8,557 nt of DNA, taken from contig JAGGWA010000093.1 of the NCBI GenBank assembly GCA_021157745.1, forward strand, positions 1-8,557, written 5' to 3'. The notes below the pieces were generated by a model. It was not told the origin of the DNA. It saw only the letters and a list, made by a program, of their open reading frames with translations, and did no database searches. The DNA is from Thermoplasmata archaeon. Lineage in GTDB: Archaea > Thermoplasmatota > E2 > UBA202 > JdFR-43. Below, in pieces: positions 5,893-8,557 of this stretch. The translations under genes were made by a program, and so were the position numbers. Within the stretch, counting starts at the first letter, position 1; every line of letters begins with the position of its first letter.

Positions 5893-6435
5893 TTATATAC
5901 CCTTTTCCCATAATCCAAGCTCTTCCATTTTTCTTCTTCTCCTTTCTTTCTCGAGGTATCTGTAGACTGTTGCATGGTTGGCTCCTTCAAGCAGCATTTC
6001 TATTGCTCTTTTTGCAAAATCTATTTCGTCCATTTTTCCTATGATTGCCACAGTGTGTCCATATATTGCGATGTGCGCTCCTGTAATTTCCTCTATAACT
6101 CTCCTCGCTTTCCCATCTTTTCCTATAACTCTGCCAGCAAGTCTTTTTACATGGCTAACTTTTTTTCCAGCCCAGTCTCTTATGTCAAGCAACTCGAAAT
6201 AATAATCATCGTTGAACAGCAGCAAAGCTTTTTCTGGAGAGAAGCCACGAGCAATAGCACGAACAACATTTTCTGCTTCCAGTTCCTTTAAAGAATCGTC
6301 TCCTTCCATTTTTACCTCACCTGTAGATGAATCTATCGTTAGCTTTACCCCGTGCTTTTCTATCGCCTCTTTTGTCTCTCCATTTTTTCCAATAAGCACA
6401 GCTATTCTCTCGCGAGGGGCTTTAACATATCTCAT
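5893..6435 (-). CDS. dim2: Archaeal Dim2/Pno1-type protein with two KH domains
   Basis: The 180-residue RNA-binding protein acts in small-subunit ribosome maturation; eukaryotic Pno1/Dim2 binds near the 3' end of pre-18S rRNA, and the archaeal form has been linked to 16S rRNA and aIF2 alpha. KH1 has its GxxG loop at G16-K-N-G19 (VLIGKNGE). KH2 has G105-K-D-G108 (RVIGKDGKARRVIEE). Between them is the conserved ARGFSPEKALLL helix, and KH2 is followed by a basic tail (KERRRRK). I preferred ATG 6435: it follows GGTGAG by 4 nt and gives the usual MRYVKxPxER start. A GTG at 6444 would add three residues but lies inside that Shine-Dalgarno sequence. It overlaps the RIO1 stop by 14 nt and is the last gene of the aIF1A-RIO1-KH cluster, an arrangement seen in many archaea. 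Length is normal for the family. Confidence 0.94.
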   Translation of the reverse strand: MRYVKAPRERIAVLIGKNGETKEAIEKHGVKLTIDSSTGEVKMEGDDSLKELEAENVVRAIARGFSPEKALLLFNDDYYFELLDIRDWAGKKVSHVKRLAGRVIGKDGKARRVIEEITGAHIAIYGHTVAIIGKMDEIDFAKRAIEMLLEGANHATVYRYLEKERRRRKMEELGLWEKGI

Positions 6436-7147
6436 CTTTCTCACCCACTATGTATTTAAACAGTGTATCTTCATCTATGCTTATATATTTCCTGAAAAAT
6501 CTTGTTATGTTTTTTACGTCTCTTCTCAAAAAATCCATAGCCATTGGATTATCGCTTCCTACAGTTTGCCCAACATCTATGATGACGGGCTCGCCATTAT
6601 GAATCAGAACATTGTATTCGGAAAAATCAGCATGAACTATGCCTATTCTATACATGAGGCGGAGATAGTGGGCAAGTTTGCAGAATATCTTTTCAGCATT
6701 ATCGATGGCAGCATCTTTCAGCAAAGGTGCTGCTTGGATAGCATCTCCAATATATTCCATAACTATAACATTTCCTTCATTGGCAATTGGTCTCGGGACC
6801 CTTACGCCAGCATCATATAGTTTTTTCAGCGTGTTGAACTCCTTTTTTGCCCATGCGAATATTATGCTTCGCCTATCTTTCTTCACTTTATACAGGCTGT
6901 CATACATGAGGTATTTTGAAATGTTTCTGAATGTGGAGGTATTGATCCGGTATATTTTAACAGCAACAAATTCATCTCCCTTCTTTGCCCTGAAGACATT
7001 TCCTTCCTTGCCTGTAGAAATCGGAAAATCAAAAGAAGAGATGTAGCCTTTGCTCATCAACTTCCATAAAGATTGCAATGTTGCTTTCTCAAAAACCTCT
7101 CCTTCCGTCTTACTCAAAATTTCATCAATTTCTTTTTCCCAGCTCAT
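6422..7147 (-). CDS. rio1: RIO1-type serine protein kinase/ATPase
   Basis: The 241-residue atypical kinase is needed for late small-subunit maturation. The N-terminal helices (LQSLWKLMSKGYI) are followed by the phosphate loop STGKEGNVF (44-52), ATP-anchoring K64 in VAVKIYR, and the RIO1-type segment with STFRNISKY. The hinge is MEYIG (130-134), the catalytic loop HADFSEYN has D174 and N179, and the metal-binding IIDVGQ has D191. All catalytic residues are present. The STGKExNV loop points to RIO1 rather than RIO2, which has a different P-loop and an N-terminal wHTH, absent here. The ATG overlaps the aIF1A stop (ATGA on the minus strand) and no Shine-Dalgarno sequence precedes it, so translation is probably coupled. 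It is sandwiched between aIF1A and the Dim2-like KH gene, both of which act on the same 30S particle. Confidence 0.96.
   Translation of the reverse strand: MSWEKEIDEILSKTEGEVFEKATLQSLWKLMSKGYISSFDFPISTGKEGNVFRAKKGDEFVAVKIYRINTSTFRNISKYLMYDSLYKVKKDRRSIIFAWAKKEFNTLKKLYDAGVRVPRPIANEGNVIVMEYIGDAIQAAPLLKDAAIDNAEKIFCKLAHYLRLMYRIGIVHADFSEYNVLIHNGEPVIIDVGQTVGSDNPMAMDFLRRDVKNITRFFRKYISIDEDTLFKYIVGEKDEIC
6440..6445 (-). promoter_or_regulatory. Shine-Dalgarno that decides the KH gene start
   Basis: GGTGAG on the minus strand lies 4 nt before ATG 6435, inside the RIO1 coding end. The possible upstream GTG start (6444) is part of this motif, which argues against its use. Confidence 0.6.
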
Positions 7148-7458
7148 GTAAACACATTCATATTATCCGGCAACAGATTCCTTTTCACCAAATTTGCAAC
7201 CTGTGTTGGAGTATAGCGATAAACAACATCTGCCTTCTCATCCTGAAAATCCCATGGTTTTATGATGAGCAAGTCACCATTTTTGATCCATTTTCTTTTC
7301 TTTATCTTTCCAGGTATTCTCGCCATCCTCGTTTTTCCATCCTCACATATGACTCGAAGCCTACCTGCTCCCATATGCTGCTCGGCAATAGCAAACATCT
7401 CTCCTTTGCTTCTGTTCGGCAATGGCACTCTAAGCTCGCCTTCGCTTTCTCCTTCCAT
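7144..7458 (-). CDS. eif1A: Archaeal translation initiation factor 1A (aIF1A)
   Basis: The 104-residue protein has an S1-like OB fold that binds the A site of the small ribosomal subunit during initiation. Family landmarks are a short polar N-terminal tail, RVPLPNRSKGEMFAIAEQHMGAGRLRV split over the first OB strands, CEDGKTRMARIPGKIKKRKWI, and DLLIIKPWDFQDEKADVVYRY. A C-terminal helix follows (TPTQVANLVKRN). Length is normal for archaea, and the C-terminal acidic tail of eukaryotic eIF1A is absent, as expected. I chose ATG 7458: no other start suits the conserved length, and upstream sequence is non-coding and AT-rich with TATA-like boxes. It heads the aIF1A-RIO1-KH operon and overlaps RIO1 by ATGA. 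It is divergent from the coiled-coil gene across 97 bp. Confidence 0.96.
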   Translation of the reverse strand: MEGESEGELRVPLPNRSKGEMFAIAEQHMGAGRLRVICEDGKTRMARIPGKIKKRKWIKNGDLLIIKPWDFQDEKADVVYRYTPTQVANLVKRNLLPDNMNVFT

Positions 7459-7470
7459 TCATAAGGTTAA

Positions 7471-7488
7471 TTATAAAGAATATAAGAA
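7471..7488 (-). promoter_or_regulatory. TATA-like region for the aIF1A operon
   Basis: On the minus strand the run CTTATATTCTTTATAA lies about 13-30 nt upstream of the aIF1A ATG. Two overlapping TATA-like words are possible, so the exact box is uncertain. The short distance suggests a leaderless or very short leader transcript. Confidence 0.45.
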
Positions 7489-7489
7489 T

Positions 7490-7499
7490 ATATCGATAT
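7490..7499. repeat. 10-bp perfect palindrome between divergent promoters
   Basis: ATATCGATAT is self-complementary and lies just upstream of the aIF1A TATA-like region and about 20 bp from the TATA-like box of the coiled-coil gene. It might be an operator half for a dimeric regulator, but it is short and in AT-rich sequence. Confidence 0.3.
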
Positions 7500-7518
7500 T
7501 GTTACGGTGTTTAAGCAA

Positions 7519-7527
7519 GTTTTAAAT
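7519..7527 (+). promoter_or_regulatory. TATA-like box for the coiled-coil gene
   Basis: GTTTTAAAT is centred about 33 nt before ATG 7556, predicting transcription start near 7548-7550 and a leader of about 6 nt. The box overlaps the alternative GTG start codon at 7529, which makes that start unlikely. Confidence 0.5.
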
Positions 7528-7555
7528 AGTGATAAAATCTTTTCTTTTGATTGAC

Positions 7556-8392
7556 ATGGAAGAAATGCTTGGTGTTGAAGAGTTGAAAGAAAATTTTGAC
7601 AAAATACTGGAAGAAATAGACTCAATTGTAAGGGGCTCATATAAGGAAAAAGAAGCGTTGGAAAAACTTCGAAAACTTTTGTCAAGAGAACAGATAGAGA
7701 GATTTGAGGAAATGATGGACTCAATGAAGAAAAGGCTCGAGGAAGCGGAAGAACGAGCCATGGCGGCGCTGGCGGAGGGCGAGCGATACAAGAGCGAGCT
7801 TGAGAAGGAGCAGATGAGGCTGGAAAAGCTGTGGGATGCATATAAAAAACAGGAAGACGAACTTATGGAAGAGGAGGAGAGAATAAGGAGACTTGAGGAA
7901 GAGATAAAAGCGAGGGAGGAAGAAATAGAAAAGCTGAAAAATGATATGGCAGCGATGGAAGAGTTAAAGGAAGATTTGAATGTTTTACAGAAAGTTAAGA
8001 GCGAATTGGAAGAGAAGAACAAGGAGTTAAGCAATTTGAAGATGGAGTTAGCGAGAGAGAAAGAAAAGAGGACAGCTTTGGAGAAGGAAGTGGAAGAATT
8101 GAAGCAATACATTCCTTATAAAAAGCAGGCTGAAGAGTTGATGGAGAAGGTGAAGGAGTTAGAGCCTTATAAGGCATATGAAAAATACAAGGAAAGATTT
8201 GAGGAGATGGAATCATTATATAGAAAGGAGCAGGAGCGCCTTGCAAAATTGTATAAATTATATGAGGAAACAAAGGAAGAGCTTGATAAAACAAAGGAAA
8301 AGCTAGAGAAATGGGAAGAATGGTATAAAAACAACAAGGAATTCATTGAGATGGCATCCAAAGCATTCAGCAACCTTAAGCTGCCAGAATAA
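7556..8392 (+). CDS. Long coiled-coil protein of unknown function
   Basis: The 278-residue protein is almost wholly charged (Glu/Lys/Arg) with Leu/Ile/Met spaced in heptads, predicting a long alpha-helical coiled coil from about residue 50 to 250. It has no signal peptide, membrane helix or recognisable enzymatic motif. The N-terminal 45 residues (MEEMLGVEELKENFDKI) are less repetitive and may be a separate small helical domain. Two Pro-Tyr-Lys breaks 17 residues apart (YIPYKKQ and LEPYKAY) interrupt the heptads near residue 190, followed by a Tyr/Lys-rich part and a short non-coiled tail (ASKAFSNLKLPE). Similarity to SMC/Rad50 arms would be compositional and does not show homology. The start is ATG 7556, placed by the upstream TATA-like box. 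A GC-rich patch covers 7741-7800. It sits between the ribosome-maturation operon and a GTPase gene, but a role there is only a guess. Confidence 0.85.
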   Translation: MEEMLGVEELKENFDKILEEIDSIVRGSYKEKEALEKLRKLLSREQIERFEEMMDSMKKRLEEAEERAMAALAEGERYKSELEKEQMRLEKLWDAYKKQEDELMEEEERIRRLEEEIKAREEEIEKLKNDMAAMEELKEDLNVLQKVKSELEEKNKELSNLKMELAREKEKRTALEKEVEELKQYIPYKKQAEELMEKVKELEPYKAYEKYKERFEEMESLYRKEQERLAKLYKLYEETKEELDKTKEKLEKWEEWYKNNKEFIEMASKAFSNLKLPE

Positions 8393-8557
8393 TTATTTCT
8401 TTTCCAAATCTTCTCCCCCATAAAATATTTGCTGTATCGTTGTATATAAATCATCCATGCCTTCAAATGTTTCTGAAGATGTTGCAATGAGTGAGGTGTG
8501 AGCCTGCAACTCTTTTATAACATTTATCATTCCCTCGCTCAATTGATAATACAATGA
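8393..8557 (-). CDS. C-terminal end of a small GTPase, probably GPN-loop type
   Basis: An open minus-strand frame runs in from beyond base 8557 and stops at TAA (8393-8395); 54 residues are visible. The segment LIATSSETFEGMDDLYTTIQQIF resembles the last strand and helix of P-loop GTPases, where a Ser-rich G5-like turn precedes (E)GMDDL and a final amphipathic helix. The ending FYGGEDLEKK is reminiscent of archaeal GPN-loop GTPases. The nucleotide-binding motifs (P-loop, GPN, NKxD) lie outside the window, so the family call rests on the tail alone. Its stop lies immediately next to the stop of the convergent coiled-coil gene, with no bases between. It could be another GTPase family. Confidence 0.5.
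   Translation of the reverse strand, partial: SLYYQLSEGMINVIKELQAHTSLIATSSETFEGMDDLYTTIQQIFYGGEDLEKK

Noticed and set aside
5846..5894. 8-bp inverted repeat AATGAAAT/ATTTCATT across the two convergent stops as a hairpin terminator
   Set aside because: The 33-nt spacer and all-AT-leaning arms make a stable hairpin unlikely, and both arms lie partly in coding sequence.
6212..6820. Plus-strand 202-aa reading frame antisense to the KH and RIO1 genes
   Set aside because: Both minus-strand genes have complete family motifs; this frame has no domain and the composition of a shadow frame.
7522..8112. Minus-strand 196-aa Ser-rich reading frame
   Set aside because: It is the antisense of the Glu/Lys-rich coiled-coil gene; Ser/Phe-rich low complexity is what antisense of such codons gives. 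It has no recognisable domain.
1..8557. tRNA, rRNA, CRISPR array, insertion sequence, phage or defence genes
   Set aside because: No cloverleaf-like block, regularly spaced repeat, transposase, integrase or nuclease/toxin motif was seen. Nearly all sequence is accounted for by the listed genes.

Overview
This window comes from an archaeal chromosome. It carries aIF1A, a RIO1 kinase and a two-KH Dim2/Pno1-type protein in one operon, plus a protein disulfide oxidoreductase with two CxxC sites. TATA-like boxes lie about 20-25 nt upstream of ATG codons, a leaderless pattern. Codons are AT-rich, with many ATA (Ile) and AGA/AGG (Arg). The gingipain-like (C25) exported peptidase, the receiver-wHTH regulator and the AT-rich, purine-loaded coding strands would fit a protein-degrading Thermoplasmata-type euryarchaeon, possibly thermophilic. 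That placement is inference; no rRNA or other taxonomic marker is present.

Layout. (1) 2-754 (+): 3' part of a secreted C25 cysteine peptidase. (2) 802-3868 (+): a three-gene operon joined by two ATGA overlaps. It encodes a 97-aa three-helix membrane protein, a 586-aa membrane histidine kinase with an uncharacterised, possibly duplicated sensor region, and a 339-aa response regulator (receiver, DUF835-like middle, winged HTH). (3) 3865-4515 (-): a PDO/glutaredoxin-like disulfide oxidoreductase whose stop codon overlaps that of the regulator. (4) 4597-5850 (+): a secreted class-C-type serine beta-lactamase/D-peptidase-like hydrolase, divergent from PDO across an 81-bp double promoter that contains a dyad. 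(5) 7458-5893 (-): aIF1A, RIO1 kinase and the KH protein, with overlapping genes. (6) 7556-8392 (+): a long coiled-coil protein of unknown role, divergent from aIF1A. (7) 8557-8393 (-): the C-terminal end of a probable GPN-loop-type GTPase.

How it works together. Region 2 is a complete phosphorelay: signal at the membrane, His377 phosphorylation, transfer to Asp49, and transcriptional output through the wHTH. No target can be named from the sequence; the neighbouring exported hydrolases are possible but unproven targets. Region 5 couples translation initiation (aIF1A) to maturation of the small ribosomal subunit (RIO1, Dim2-like). Packing is tight: gaps between genes are 0-97 bp, and the ends of convergent genes touch or overlap in two places. 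No tRNA, rRNA, CRISPR, insertion sequence or phage gene was seen, and no gene-free stretch exceeds 100 bp.

The most interesting items are the tripartite signalling operon with a matched pair of three-helix membrane modules and a possible internal duplication in the kinase, short GC-rich patches inside AT-rich genes, and inverted-repeat sequences in the two divergent promoter regions.
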